31,141 nucleotides of DNA from Onthovicinus sp900555545 (GCA_949296915.1 CASFPX010000020.1:1-31141); one strand, 5' to 3'; counted from the first letter of the stretch, positions 21,794 to 30,799 are shown. Program-made: numbers and translations. Notes: generated by a model from the sequence alone, not told the origin.

Positions 21794-22874
21794 CGAGCTT
21801 GCCCTCCTTAATCATTTTAATAAATTTGTCGAACAGGAACGCCGTATCGTGCGGGCCGGGGGATGCCTCCGGGTGGAACTGCACGGTAAAGATCGGCTTG
21901 CCGTGGTAGATCACGCCCTCGACCGTCCTGTCGTTGACGTTGATGCAGTTGACCTCCGCGTTGGCGGGCAGGCTGTCCGCCTTGACCATATATCCGTGGT
22001 TCTGGGAGGAGATATAGGTCTTATCCTCATGCAGGAACTTGACCGGGTGGTTGGCGCCGCGGTGACCGTACTTCATCTTTTCCGTATCGCCGCCTGTGGC
22101 GAGCGCCATGAGTTGGTGGCCCAGGCAGATCGCAAAGGTCGGGATGGCATAGTCATATAATTTTTTCACTTCCGCGATGATGGAACGACAATCCTGCGGA
22201 TCGCCGGGGCCGTTGGAGAGCATAATGCCGTCCGGCTTAAAATCGATAATCTCCTGTGCGGTCGTGCCGCAGGGGAACACTGTAACTTCACAGCCGCGGT
22301 TTGCGAGGGAGCGGGCGATGTTCGTCTTCACACCGTAGTCGAGCAGCGCGATCTTTGCGCCCGTATTGCCCGCGCCGAAGATCTCCTTCTCCTTTCGGCT
22401 GACGGACTCCACCAGCTTTTCCTGCTTGAAGTCCTTGATCATCTTCATGAGCGCGTCTTTGTCGGAGATATCGTCCGTCAGGACCCCACGCATCGCGCCC
22501 TCCTCGCGCAGGCGTTTGACGATAGAGCGCGTATCCACCCCGGTCAGGCAGGGGATGTGGAACTCCTTGAGCACTTCCTCGAGCGTAGCCTCACAGCGGA
22601 AGTTGGACGGCTTATCACACAGCTCGTGCATGATAAAGGCACACGGTTGAAAGCGGATGGATTCGTAGTCCTCGCGCTCGACCCCGTAGTTGCCGATCAT
22701 CGGGTACGTCATTACGACGCCCTGCCCCGCATAGGAGGGGTCGGTGAGAATCTCCAGATATCCGGTCATCGAGGTGTTAAACACGATCTCACACACCATC
22801 TGCCGGAAGTCCCCGCGGGCTTCGCCCTCGTAGACAGAGCCGTCCTCAAGATAGAGGTAGGAAGTTTTGCTCAT
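21786..22874 (-). CDS. carA: Carbamoyl-phosphate synthase, small (glutaminase) subunit
   Basis: 362 residues from the ATG at 22874 (MSKTSYLYLEDGSVYEG). The N-terminal CPSase domain includes FNTSMTGYLEILTDPSYAGQ and GVDTRSIVKRLREEGAMRG. The class I GATase domain has the nucleophile in FAICLGHQLM and the His/Glu pair in QFHPEASPGPHD. It supplies ammonia from glutamine to CarB. The frame is open back to 23015, but the extra 47 residues are not conserved in CarA and are low in similarity to any protein. An AGGTAAAGAG site precedes the ATG at 22874, so I reject the longer start. Confidence 0.96.
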   Translation of the reverse strand: MSKTSYLYLEDGSVYEGEARGDFRQMVCEIVFNTSMTGYLEILTDPSYAGQGVVMTYPMIGNYGVEREDYESIRFQPCAFIMHELCDKPSNFRCEATLEEVLKEFHIPCLTGVDTRSIVKRLREEGAMRGVLTDDISDKDALMKMIKDFKQEKLVESVSRKEKEIFGAGNTGAKIALLDYGVKTNIARSLANRGCEVTVFPCGTTAQEIIDFKPDGIMLSNGPGDPQDCRSIIAEVKKLYDYAIPTFAICLGHQLMALATGGDTEKMKYGHRGANHPVKFLHEDKTYISSQNHGYMVKADSLPANAEVNCINVNDRTVEGVIYHGKPIFTVQFHPEASPGPHDTAFLFDKFIKMIKEGKLDD

Positions 22875-23074
22875 CTCTTTACCTGCCTTTCCGTAATGCT
22901 TGTCCGGGGATCGGGCGGCGGTGTTCAGTACGTGCTGCCCCCGGATGTCAACCGCCTGTAAAGCGTAAAAAAGGGTAAAATTTTTTTGCGCTTTCGCGCA
23001 GCCGGAGCGATTCACCCTCTTGCTGTAGGGGGTGAACTTGGTACCGGTAAACCCTGTTATTCAGCCTTTCCTAA
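22875..23074 (-). promoter_or_regulatory. Long structured leader of carAB (about 200 nt)
   Basis: The likely transcription start near 23074 leaves about 200 nt before carA. On the minus strand it contains TTCACCC...GGGTGAA (12-nt loop, about 23034-23009) and TGCGC-GAAA-GCGCA, followed by an A-run. I do not see a PyrR-binding consensus or an obvious terminator with a T-run. Leader control is possible; mechanism unknown. Confidence 0.4.
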
Positions 23075-23080
23075 CTTAAA

Positions 23081-23109
23081 ATGATACCATAACCGACCCT
23101 TTATTTCAA
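23081..23109 (-). promoter_or_regulatory. Promoter of carAB
   Basis: TTGAAA (23109-23104), 17-nt spacer, TATCAT (23086-23081) on the minus strand. Confidence 0.65.
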
Positions 23110-23128
23110 TAAAAATCTGAGGATTTAC

Positions 23129-23155
23129 AAAAAGCCCCGCCAATTTTGGCGGGGC
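23129..23155 (-). terminator. Intrinsic terminator of the GH13 gene
   Basis: On the minus strand GCCCCGCC-AAAATT-GGCGGGGC (23155-23134) is followed by TTTTT (23133-23129), just after the stop of the glucosidase gene and just before the carAB promoter. Confidence 0.92.
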
Positions 23156-23162
23156 CTACAGA

Positions 23163-24752
23163 TTATTCGGTAAAAATCGCGAAGCTTTCGGGCGTTACGC
23201 TTATCGTGTTGGTATTGCCGTCGCGTGTGACCGTCATGGCATCGCCGATCGCATAGATGGGCTCCTTCAGCGCATAACACGTATCAAAGGAGACGGTGCA
23301 TGGATTGGCTCCTGGATTGACAACAATGTAGTAGCGGGAATTCTCATTGTACCGCTTGTAGACAAGCGGATATTCGCAGAATTCCGCATACACAATCTCA
23401 AACTTGCCGTCGTTCCCGAGGGCCGGCGTATTTTTACGCAGCTGGATCAGGCGGCGCATATTGCTGAGGATGGATTCGGGATCCCCATCCTCCCGCTCCA
23501 CCGTGGGGCGGTTCTCGTCCGGATCGATGGGCAAATACAGCGCAGCGGGATCGTCCGCCGTGGAAAAACCGGCGTTTTTGGTGGAGTCCCACTGCATCGG
23601 CGTGCGGGAACCGGTCCGGTACAGGCCGCCCTCCTTACTCTCAAGCTCCAGATACTTCATGCCGATTTCATCGCCGTAGTAGATCACCGGCAGGCCGGGC
23701 AGCGTCATGTCGAAGGCGTGCAGCAGCTTGATCTGCCGTTCGCTGCGACCATAGGACATCCGCAGGACGTCGTGGTTGCCGGTCGGGGTGCTCACGTAGC
23801 TGCCAGGGAAACGGGATGCCGTATCCAGGTACTCCGTGTACTCCTCGGCAAATCCGGCGCAGTTGCCATCCCCTGCCGGGTTGAAGAAAGCGTCCTCCCC
23901 CGTCATGACCAGGGCCATATAGCTCAGGTTTGCCTGGAGGTAAAAATCCGCGTGAAAGCCGCACGCGAGGGACTGGGAGGGATTGAACCACTCGGAGACG
24001 ATCGCAGCATTGGGATACTCCGCATCCAGCATTGCGCGCACATCGCGCCAGAGCTTTTGCGTCTCCTCATGGCCGGCGCCATCGTTTTTCACCAGGGAAT
24101 ACGCCATATCCACACGGAAGCCGTCCGCCCCCATATCCAGCCAGAAGCGCATGATGTTTTTCAGTTCCTCGCGCGTCGCGAGCGCCTCCGGGGAGTCCGT
24201 CGCGCTCTGCCAGGACTTTATCGGATGGGCAAAGCCGTAGTTGAGCGCGGGCTGGATGTCATAGTAATTAAAATAGTATTTGCCGCCGCGCCCGGCGCCG
24301 GGGTAGTCGGCCAATTTTTCGCGGTTCTCCGCCGTCAGGTCGGGGTCATCTGCCTCCTCCTTGGTATTGGTCCAGATATACCGGCCCGCGAGCGGCCCCT
24401 TGTCGCTCTGGGCGGAGGCCTTGAACCACGGATGCTCAATAGAAGTATGGCCTGGCACCAGATCGAGCAGAATGTGCATCCCCCGCGCGTGTACATCGTC
24501 GATCAGGGCTTTCATATCGCCATTGGTGCCATAGCGCGGGGCGATCTTGCGGTAGTCGCTCACGTCGTACCCCGCATCCTGGAACGGGGACTCGAAGCAT
24601 GGGTTGAGCCATAGCGCATTACAGCCCAGGGACTGGATATAGTCAAGCTTTTTCCGGATCCCGTTCAGATCGCCGACCCCATCCCCGTTGGAATCGTAAA
24701 AGCTCTGCGGATAAATCTCATAAAAAAGCGCATAGCTGAGCCATTTTGGCAT
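23163..24752 (-). CDS. GH13 alpha-glucosidase/amylase-family glycoside hydrolase
   Basis: 529 residues, (beta/alpha)8 barrel. Conserved regions: DLVPGHTS with His102; the nucleophile Asp215 in GFRVDMAY; the acid/base Glu254 in IVSEWFNP; the transition-state Asp328 in GNHDVLR. C-terminal beta domain from about 430. No signal peptide, so it is cytoplasmic and would act on imported oligosaccharides (oligo-1,6-glucosidase, trehalose- or sucrose-type substrates are all possible). Region I reads PGH where many members have NH. I start it at the ATG at 24752 after GGAAGGGAAGG; an in-frame start at 24782 precedes that site. It is a single gene with its own promoter and terminator and no transporter beside it. 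Confidence 0.93.
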   Translation of the reverse strand: MPKWLSYALFYEIYPQSFYDSNGDGVGDLNGIRKKLDYIQSLGCNALWLNPCFESPFQDAGYDVSDYRKIAPRYGTNGDMKALIDDVHARGMHILLDLVPGHTSIEHPWFKASAQSDKGPLAGRYIWTNTKEEADDPDLTAENREKLADYPGAGRGGKYYFNYYDIQPALNYGFAHPIKSWQSATDSPEALATREELKNIMRFWLDMGADGFRVDMAYSLVKNDGAGHEETQKLWRDVRAMLDAEYPNAAIVSEWFNPSQSLACGFHADFYLQANLSYMALVMTGEDAFFNPAGDGNCAGFAEEYTEYLDTASRFPGSYVSTPTGNHDVLRMSYGRSERQIKLLHAFDMTLPGLPVIYYGDEIGMKYLELESKEGGLYRTGSRTPMQWDSTKNAGFSTADDPAALYLPIDPDENRPTVEREDGDPESILSNMRRLIQLRKNTPALGNDGKFEIVYAEFCEYPLVYKRYNENSRYYIVVNPGANPCTVSFDTCYALKEPIYAIGDAMTVTRDGNTNTISVTPESFAIFTE

Positions 24753-24797
24753 AAAAAACCTTCCCTTCCATTCAAGAATCAAAACCTAACCATCGCT

Positions 24798-24826
24798 ATT
24801 TTACCTCAAAACCGCAGCTTGGTCAA
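24798..24826 (-). promoter_or_regulatory. Promoter of the GH13 gene
   Basis: TTGACC (24826-24821), 17-nt spacer, TAAAAT (24803-24798) on the minus strand. Confidence 0.75.
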
Positions 24827-24944
24827 CGTGTATTTGTGGAGTTTATATAGAAAGATCTTATTTTTCTCATTTCGCCCCTACGCGCACAGGCGTGTTGTAC
24901 AATTTTGACCGCCGCACTGGGCGCAGCGCGCATGGATTTTCCTA

Positions 24945-24973
24945 TTGATTTATCCCCTATGCGGTTTTATAAT
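24945..24973 (+). promoter_or_regulatory. Promoter of dapF-dapL
   Basis: TTGATT (24945-24950), 17-nt spacer, TATAAT (24968-24973), about 50 nt before dapF. Confidence 0.78.
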
Positions 24974-25022
24974 AATATCATATTTATTGTTTTAACAGCG
25001 TGTTTTTGGGGGTGCCGTCCAA

Positions 25023-25877
25023 ATGAAGTTTACCAAAATGCAGGGTGCGGGCAATGATTATATCTATGTCAACTGCTTTCAGGAACAGATCCACAACCGC
25101 AGTGTGGTGGCCAAATTTGTCAGCGACAGGCACTTTGGCATCGGGGCGGACGGCCTGATCTGCATTGATCCCTCCGACATAGCCGATTTTAAAATGGATA
25201 TGTACAATGCCGACGGTTCTCAGGGTAAAATGTGCGGCAACGCGTCGCGTTGCGTGGCCAAGTATGTGTGCGATAATGGAATGACTGACCAGGATGAAAT
25301 CACCCTTGAGACGCTCAGCGGTATCAAACAGATCCGGGTGACAAAGGAGAACGGCAAGGTAAAGGCGGCCCGCGTCAACATGGGCGCACCGATCCTTCGG
25401 CCGGCGGAAATCCCGGTAAACTTCGACGGTGAAGCTGCCATCGGGCGCAAAATGGCCGTCGGCGGCCGGGGATACACCGTCACCTGTGTCTCCATGGGCA
25501 ATCCCCACTGTGTGACTGTGATCGACAGCGTGGACAAGCTGGAGATTGAGAAGATCGGTCCGCTCTTTGAAAATAACCCGCTCTTCCCGGACCGGGTAAA
25601 CACGGAGTTCATCGAGTGTGTGGGCCCAGCCGCATTTAAAATGCGCGTGTGGGAGCGCGGATCCGGCGAGACGCTCGCCTGTGGCACCGGCTCCTGTGCC
25701 GCGGCCGTGGCAATGGTCCTAAACGGAATATGCCGCAAAGACGAGGACATCCGCGTGATCCTGCGCGGCGGTGAGCTCACCATCCGCTGGGATTGTGCAA
25801 CAGATGATGTGTACATGACCGGCCCGGCGGAAACGGTCTTCACCGGGGAAATTGATCTCACCGGTATTGACCGGTGA
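25023..25877 (+). CDS. dapF: Diaminopimelate epimerase
   Basis: 284 residues. Cofactor-independent epimerisation of LL- to meso-diaminopimelate by two cysteines: Cys71 (MCGNASRC) and Cys220 (LACGTGSCAAAVA). Other family segments are KMQGAGNDYIYV, RHFGIGADGL, MYNADGS and SMGNPHCV. The first cysteine motif has NAS where NG is common (CGNGxRC), a mild deviation. GGGGTG lies 8 nt before the ATG. The next gene, dapL, starts 14 nt after the stop, so the two consecutive steps of the DapL pathway form one operon. Confidence 0.97.
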   Translation: MKFTKMQGAGNDYIYVNCFQEQIHNRSVVAKFVSDRHFGIGADGLICIDPSDIADFKMDMYNADGSQGKMCGNASRCVAKYVCDNGMTDQDEITLETLSGIKQIRVTKENGKVKAARVNMGAPILRPAEIPVNFDGEAAIGRKMAVGGRGYTVTCVSMGNPHCVTVIDSVDKLEIEKIGPLFENNPLFPDRVNTEFIECVGPAAFKMRVWERGSGETLACGTGSCAAAVAMVLNGICRKDEDIRVILRGGELTIRWDCATDDVYMTGPAETVFTGEIDLTGIDR

Positions 25878-25891
25878 CAGGAGGGATTGCT

Positions 25892-27112
25892 ATGCAGATC
25901 AACGAAAACTACCTGAAATTAAAATCCAGCTACCTTTTTGCCAATATCGCCAAAAAGGTAGCCGCCTACGGCGCGGCCCATCCGAATGCGGACATTATCC
26001 GGCTGGGGATCGGCGATGTGACGCGTCCGCTTGTACCGGCCGTGATTGATGCGTTGCACCGCGCGGTGGACGACATGGCGCGCGAGGAGACATTTCAGGG
26101 TTATCCGCCGGAGCTGGGGCAGAAATTCCTGCTGGAGGCGATCCAGCAGCACGATTTTGCCAGCCGCTGCGTTCAGCTTGATCTGGATGAGATCTTTGTC
26201 TCCGACGGTGCCAAGAGCGACACCGGCAACATCGGAGATATCTTTGGGACCGATAATAAGGTTGCCATCTGTGATCCTGTCTACCCCGTATACGTGGACA
26301 CCAACGTCATGGGCGGCCGCGCAGGTGAATACCAACCCGACGGCCATTGGAGCAACATCATCTATCTGACCTGCACGGCGGAGAACGACTTCCTTCCCGA
26401 GCTGCCGGATGAGCGGCCGGACATCATCTATCTCTGCTTCCCAAACAATCCCACCGGCATGGCCATCGACCAGGCCGGACTCAAAAAATGGGTGGACTAC
26501 GCGCGCGCCAATGAGAGTGTAATCCTCTACGACGCGGCATACGAGGCCTTTATTCCGGCGGATAGCGGTCTCCCACACTCCATCTATGAGATTGAGGGCG
26601 CCAAGGAGTGTGCGATCGAATTCCGCAGCTACTCCAAGACGGCCGGATTCACGGGGGTGCGCTGTGGATACACCGTGGTTCCCAAGGCGCTGAAGGTTCA
26701 CGGCACCGCCCTCAATGCACTGTGGGCGCGCCGGCAGACTACCAAGTTCAACGGCGTCTCCTATATCACACAGCGGGGTGCGGCGGCGATCTACACACCG
26801 GAGGGGCACCGGCAGATCATGGAGAATATTGAGTATTACCGCAATAACGCCCGTGTGATCGCGGGCGGGCTGAAAGAGGTAGGCCTGCGCACTTGGGGAG
26901 CAGAATGTTCCCCGTATGTATGGCTTCAGACGCCGGATCACATGAAATCTTGGGATTTCTTTGATCTGCTGCTCAATGAGCTCCAGGTTGTCGGTACGCC
27001 GGGCGAGGGCTTTGGCCCCGCAGGAGAGGGCTACTTCCGCCTGACGGGCTTTGGCAATGCGGAGCGTACCAAGGAGGCTGTACAGCGCATTCAAAACTAC
27101 TTTGGCAAATAG
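25892..27112 (+). CDS. dapL: LL-Diaminopimelate aminotransferase
   Basis: 406 residues, PLP-dependent fold type I enzyme that converts tetrahydrodipicolinate to LL-diaminopimelate in one step, with glutamate as amino donor. Typical DapL segments are INENYLKLKSSYLF, RLGIGDVTRPL, EETFQGYPPELGQ, SDGAKSDTGNI, DPVYPVYVDTNVM, FPNNPTGM and the Schiff-base Lys249 in SYSKTAGFTGVRCGY. AGGAGGGA at 25879-25886 sets the ATG at 25892. Works directly before DapF. The organism also has ddh in this window, giving a second route to the same product. Confidence 0.97.
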   Translation: MQINENYLKLKSSYLFANIAKKVAAYGAAHPNADIIRLGIGDVTRPLVPAVIDALHRAVDDMAREETFQGYPPELGQKFLLEAIQQHDFASRCVQLDLDEIFVSDGAKSDTGNIGDIFGTDNKVAICDPVYPVYVDTNVMGGRAGEYQPDGHWSNIIYLTCTAENDFLPELPDERPDIIYLCFPNNPTGMAIDQAGLKKWVDYARANESVILYDAAYEAFIPADSGLPHSIYEIEGAKECAIEFRSYSKTAGFTGVRCGYTVVPKALKVHGTALNALWARRQTTKFNGVSYITQRGAAAIYTPEGHRQIMENIEYYRNNARVIAGGLKEVGLRTWGAECSPYVWLQTPDHMKSWDFFDLLLNELQVVGTPGEGFGPAGEGYFRLTGFGNAERTKEAVQRIQNYFGK

Positions 27113-27143
27113 CTATCCATAGCGGGTGCGGACTCTTCCGCCC

Positions 27144-27174
27144 CTTTACATTAAAAATCAATCATCATGTAAGG
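27144..27174 (+). promoter_or_regulatory. Possible hairpin covering the purC ribosome site
   Basis: CTTTACAT (27144-27151) can pair with ATGTAAGG (27167-27174), which includes the start of the AAGGAG ribosome site (27171-27176). A second small hairpin GGGTGCGGA...TCCGCCC (27124-27143) precedes it. Weak but placed to affect purC translation. Confidence 0.35.
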
Positions 27175-27184
27175 AGAATGGGTC

Positions 27185-27892
27185 ATGGAGAAAAAGGAAC
27201 TGCTCTACGAGGGAAAAGCGAAAAAGGTCTACACCACGGAGGATCCCGATATCCTGATCGTGGACTATAAGGATGACGCCACGGCGTTCAACGGCAAGAA
27301 AAAGGGCACCATCAACGGCAAGGGCGTTATCAACAACAAGATGTCCAACTTCATGTGCCGCCTGATCGAAAAGGAGGGCATCGAGACCCACTATATCGAA
27401 GAGCTCAGCGACCGCGAGACCGCCGTTAAGAAGGTGGAGATCGTCCCGCTGGAGGTCATCATCCGCAACAAGGCAGCCGGCAGCATGGCCAAACGCCTGG
27501 GCCTGGAGGAGGGTCGCGAGCTGCTCTGCCCCGTGTTCGAGCTCAGCTACAAGAATGACGATCTGGACGACCCGATGATCAACGACTCCCACGCAATCGC
27601 CTGCGGCTTTGCCACCAAAGAGGAGATCGATGATATCCGCGCCAAGGCGCTCAAGATCAACGAGATCATGGTCGCCTACTTTAAGACAAAGAACGTGGAC
27701 CTGATCGACTTTAAGCTGGAGTTCGGCCGCTACCACGGCAAGATCATTCTGGCGGACGAGATCTCCCCCGACACCTGCCGTTTTTGGGACAGCACCACGC
27801 ACGAGAAGCTGGACAAGGACCGCTTCCGCCGCGATATGGGCAGTGTCGAGGAGGCATATGAGGAAATGGCGAGGCGCCTTGGCCTCCAGTAA
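27185..27892 (+). CDS. purC: Phosphoribosylaminoimidazole-succinocarboxamide synthase (SAICAR synthetase)
   Basis: 235 residues, normal short bacterial form. ATP-dependent joining of aspartate to CAIR in IMP synthesis; the next step, fumarate removal, is done by PurB three genes on. Signatures are LLYEGKAKKVY (residues 6-16), DYKDDATAFNGKKKGTI, PLEVIIRNKAAGSMAKRLG, ELSYKNDDLDDPMIN, LIDFKLEFGR and LADEISPDTCRFWD. The AAGGAG site is 8 nt before the ATG. It follows dapL after 72 nt without a clear terminator, so read-through from dapFL is possible. Confidence 0.97.
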   Translation: MEKKELLYEGKAKKVYTTEDPDILIVDYKDDATAFNGKKKGTINGKGVINNKMSNFMCRLIEKEGIETHYIEELSDRETAVKKVEIVPLEVIIRNKAAGSMAKRLGLEEGRELLCPVFELSYKNDDLDDPMINDSHAIACGFATKEEIDDIRAKALKINEIMVAYFKTKNVDLIDFKLEFGRYHGKIILADEISPDTCRFWDSTTHEKLDKDRFRRDMGSVEEAYEEMARRLGLQ

Positions 27893-27911
27893 TTAGACGG
27901 AGTGATTGTCT

Positions 27912-29327
27912 TTGGCTCAACAGGAGCGTAAAAAACAAATTTTGGATGGATATATCCCGCACGATGAGTGCGGGGTATTCGGCGTCTATTCGGCCTGTGA
28001 AGTCCATGCGGCCTCCCTGTGCCGGGACGGGCTATATGCCTTACAGCACCGTGGGCAGGAGAGCTGCGGCATTGCCGTATCTGATATGGGTGTGATCGAC
28101 GGGCGTAAGGGGATGGGCCTGGTCAGCGAGGTGTTCCGGGAACTCCCGGCGGATTTGGAAGGCCAGATTGCCATCTCCCATGTTCGGTATTCCACAGCAG
28201 GTAAATCCGTGGTAGAAAATGCGCAGCCGCTCATCATGCGCTATCTTAAGGGCCGCTTCGCTGTGGCGCACAACGGGAATCTCGTCAATGCGGAGGAGAT
28301 CCGGGAGGAGTTGGCACAGGGCGGCGCAATGTTCCACACCACAATCGATTCGGAGGTCATCGCCCACCTGATCGCCCGGGAGCGCGTGGGCGCCCACAGC
28401 ATTGAACAGGCTGTGATCCGCACCATGCACAAACTGCGCGGCGCGTACTCGCTGCTGGTGATGAGCCCTACCAAGCTCATCGCGGCACGTGATCCGCTCG
28501 GTTTCCGTCCCCTGGTGCTCGGCAAACTGGGCGAGGCCTGGGTCGTTGCCTCGGAGACGTGTGCGCTTGATACGGTTGGCGCGCAATTCATCCGGGATAT
28601 CGAGCCGGGCGAGGTAATCCGCATCGACGCGAACGGCGTCAAAAGCTTCCGCGACAACTGTTCCGGCAAGCGGCGCATCTGTATTTTTGAGTATATCTAT
28701 TTTGCCCGCCCGGACAGCGTACTGGACGGCGTAGAGGCGCATGCCTCCCGCATCATGGCTGGGCGGCTGCTGGCGCGCCAGTATCCGGTGGCGGCCGATG
28801 TGGTCGTCGGCGTACCGGACTCTGGGTTGGACGCTGCACTCGGCCTCTCGCTCGAGAGCGGCATCCCCTATGAAATGGGCTTTGTGCGCAACAACTACGT
28901 GGGCCGTACCTTTATCAAGCCGGACCAGAGCGAACGTAAAAAGAGCGTGAATATCAAACTGAATGCACTCGCAAAGGCCGTCGCGGGCAAGCGCGTGATC
29001 ATGGTGGACGACTCCATCGTCCGCGGCACTACAAGTGCAAACATCGTCTATGCGCTCAAGCAGGCCGGAGCTGCGGAGGTGCATGTACGCATCAGCTCCC
29101 CGACGATCCATAATCCGTGTTACTTTGGCACTGATATTCCCACCCGGGAGGAACTGACCTCCAATCATCACACAGTCGACGAGCTGTGCAAGCTCATCGG
29201 GGCCGACTCCCTCGGATTTTTAAAGGCGGAAAGCCTTGGTGAACTGATTGGCGAGGGCGGCGCACCGGAAAAGACATTCTGCGACGCCTGCTTTACGGGT
29301 GATTATCCCATAGCCTGCAAGGGCTAA
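27912..29327 (+). CDS. purF: Amidophosphoribosyltransferase
   Basis: First committed step of purine synthesis: PRPP and glutamine to phosphoribosylamine. 471 residues from a TTG at 27912. The propeptide of about 19 residues ends before the Ntn nucleophile Cys20 (DECGVFGVYS). The glutaminase domain runs to about 240. The PRPP motif is VIMVDDSIVRGTTSANI. Cysteines in RRICIFEYIYF, NPCYFG and FCDACFTGDYPI fit the [4Fe-4S]-binding B. subtilis-type enzyme. An in-frame TTG at 27906 is only 3 nt from the GGAG site, so the one at 27912 (9 nt) fits better. Lies 19 nt after purC. Confidence 0.96.
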   Translation: MAQQERKKQILDGYIPHDECGVFGVYSACEVHAASLCRDGLYALQHRGQESCGIAVSDMGVIDGRKGMGLVSEVFRELPADLEGQIAISHVRYSTAGKSVVENAQPLIMRYLKGRFAVAHNGNLVNAEEIREELAQGGAMFHTTIDSEVIAHLIARERVGAHSIEQAVIRTMHKLRGAYSLLVMSPTKLIAARDPLGFRPLVLGKLGEAWVVASETCALDTVGAQFIRDIEPGEVIRIDANGVKSFRDNCSGKRRICIFEYIYFARPDSVLDGVEAHASRIMAGRLLARQYPVAADVVVGVPDSGLDAALGLSLESGIPYEMGFVRNNYVGRTFIKPDQSERKKSVNIKLNALAKAVAGKRVIMVDDSIVRGTTSANIVYALKQAGAAEVHVRISSPTIHNPCYFGTDIPTREELTSNHHTVDELCKLIGADSLGFLKAESLGELIGEGGAPEKTFCDACFTGDYPIACKG

Positions 29328-29356
29328 AAAATCCATCACGCAGGAGGAACCGAATC

Positions 29357-30787
29357 ATGCATGACATCTATGAAAGCCCCCTCAACTCGCGCTACGCGAG
29401 CAGGGAAATGAAATACATCTTTTCCCCCGACTTCAAGTTCCGCACCTGGCGCAGGCTTTGGATTGCGCTGGCCAAGGCGGAGCAGCAGCTCGGGCTCGAT
29501 ATCACGGACGAGCAGATCGCCGAGCTGGAATCCCACAAGGACGATATCAACTACGAGGTTGCACAGGCGCGCGAGAAAGAAGTACGCCACGACGTGATGA
29601 GCCACGTGTACGCCTACGGCGTGCAGTGCCCCAAGGCCAAGCCGATCATCCACCTGGGTGCGACATCCTGCTATGTGGGTGACAATACGGATATCATCAT
29701 CATGACGGAGGGCATGCGCCTGATCCGCAAAAAACTGATCAACCTGATGGATGTCCTCAGCCGGTTCGCACTCGAGTATAAGGACATGCCCTGCCTGGCC
29801 TTCACGCACTTCCAGCCCGCACAGCCGACCACGGTGGGCAAGCGTGCCTCCCTCTGGCTGCAGGATGTACTGCTCGATTTTGAGGAGCTGGAATTCCGCC
29901 TTTCCCAAATGAAGCTGCTTGGCTCCAAGGGCACCACAGGTACCCAGGCGAGCTTTATGGATCTGTTTGACGGGGATACCGAGAAGGTTAAGGCACTCGA
30001 CCACAAGATTGCAGAATTTATGGGATTCGAGAGCTGCTACCCCGTCTCCGGGCAGACGTATTCCCGCAAGGTGGACACCCAGGTGCTCTCAGTGCTCAGC
30101 GGAATTGCACAGTCAGCGGCCAAATTCTCCAATGACCTGCGCCTGCTCCAGCACTTGAAGGAGATTGAGGAGCCGTTTGAGAAGAACCAGATTGGCTCCT
30201 CCGCTATGGCCTACAAACGCAATCCGATGCGCAGCGAGCGCATCGCCTCCCTGGCGCGCTATGTGATGGCCGATACGCTCAACCCGGCCATCACCGCGGC
30301 CACCCAGTGGTTTGAGCGCACGCTCGACGACTCCGCCAACAAGCGCATCAGCGTGGCGGAGGCCTTCCTGGCTACGGACGCTATTCTGGAGCTGTATATC
30401 AATGTGGCGGACGGCCTCGTCGTCTATCCGAAGATGATCGAGCGCCGCCTGATGTCCGAGCTTCCATTCATGGCCACGGAGAATATCATGATGGAGGCCG
30501 TCAAACGTGGCGGCGACCGTCAGGAGCTGCACGAGAAGATCCGTGTTCACTCCATGGCAGCTGGCAAGGTCGTCAAGGCCGAGGGCGGCCAGAACGATCT
30601 GGTAGACCGCATCGCGGCGGATCCGGCGTTTGGCATGACCAAACCGGAGATCGAAGCCATGCTCAAGCCGGCAAACTTCGTCGGCCGCGCCCCCCAGCAG
30701 ACGGAGGAATTCGTCCGCGACTTCATCCGACCGATCCTGGATGCGAATAAAGATGCACTCGGATTAAAAGTCGAGATCAACGTATAA
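29357..30787 (+). CDS. purB: Adenylosuccinate lyase
   Basis: 476 residues. Removes fumarate from SAICAR (product of PurC) and from adenylosuccinate (product of PurA), so it serves both purine branches present in this window. The lyase superfamily signature GSSAMAYKRNPMRSE is at 280-294, with the flexible catalytic-serine loop. THFQPAQPTTVGKR holds the catalytic His151, and HLGATSCYVGDN lies near 99-110. AGGAGG is 9 nt before the ATG and the gene follows purF by 29 nt. It is the last gene of the purC-purF-purB group and is closed by the terminator at 30800-30848. Confidence 0.97.
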   Translation: MHDIYESPLNSRYASREMKYIFSPDFKFRTWRRLWIALAKAEQQLGLDITDEQIAELESHKDDINYEVAQAREKEVRHDVMSHVYAYGVQCPKAKPIIHLGATSCYVGDNTDIIIMTEGMRLIRKKLINLMDVLSRFALEYKDMPCLAFTHFQPAQPTTVGKRASLWLQDVLLDFEELEFRLSQMKLLGSKGTTGTQASFMDLFDGDTEKVKALDHKIAEFMGFESCYPVSGQTYSRKVDTQVLSVLSGIAQSAAKFSNDLRLLQHLKEIEEPFEKNQIGSSAMAYKRNPMRSERIASLARYVMADTLNPAITAATQWFERTLDDSANKRISVAEAFLATDAILELYINVADGLVVYPKMIERRLMSELPFMATENIMMEAVKRGGDRQELHEKIRVHSMAAGKVVKAEGGQNDLVDRIAADPAFGMTKPEIEAMLKPANFVGRAPQQTEEFVRDFIRPILDANKDALGLKVEINV

Positions 30788-30799
30788 CTTGGATAAAAC

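Noticed and set aside
18758..21811. Plus-strand open frame of 1017 codons opposite carB
   Set aside because: Antisense to a full carbamoyl-phosphate synthase large subunit. The frame stays open because GC-biased codons avoid stops on the other strand; no start signals.
22875..23015. N-terminal extension of carA by 47 codons
   Set aside because: The extension is not CarA-like and a ribosome site fits the ATG at 22874; the region is better read as leader RNA.
25919..27094. Minus-strand open frame of 391 codons opposite dapL (and a similar one opposite purF)
   Set aside because: Antisense shadows of recognised enzymes, no ribosome site.
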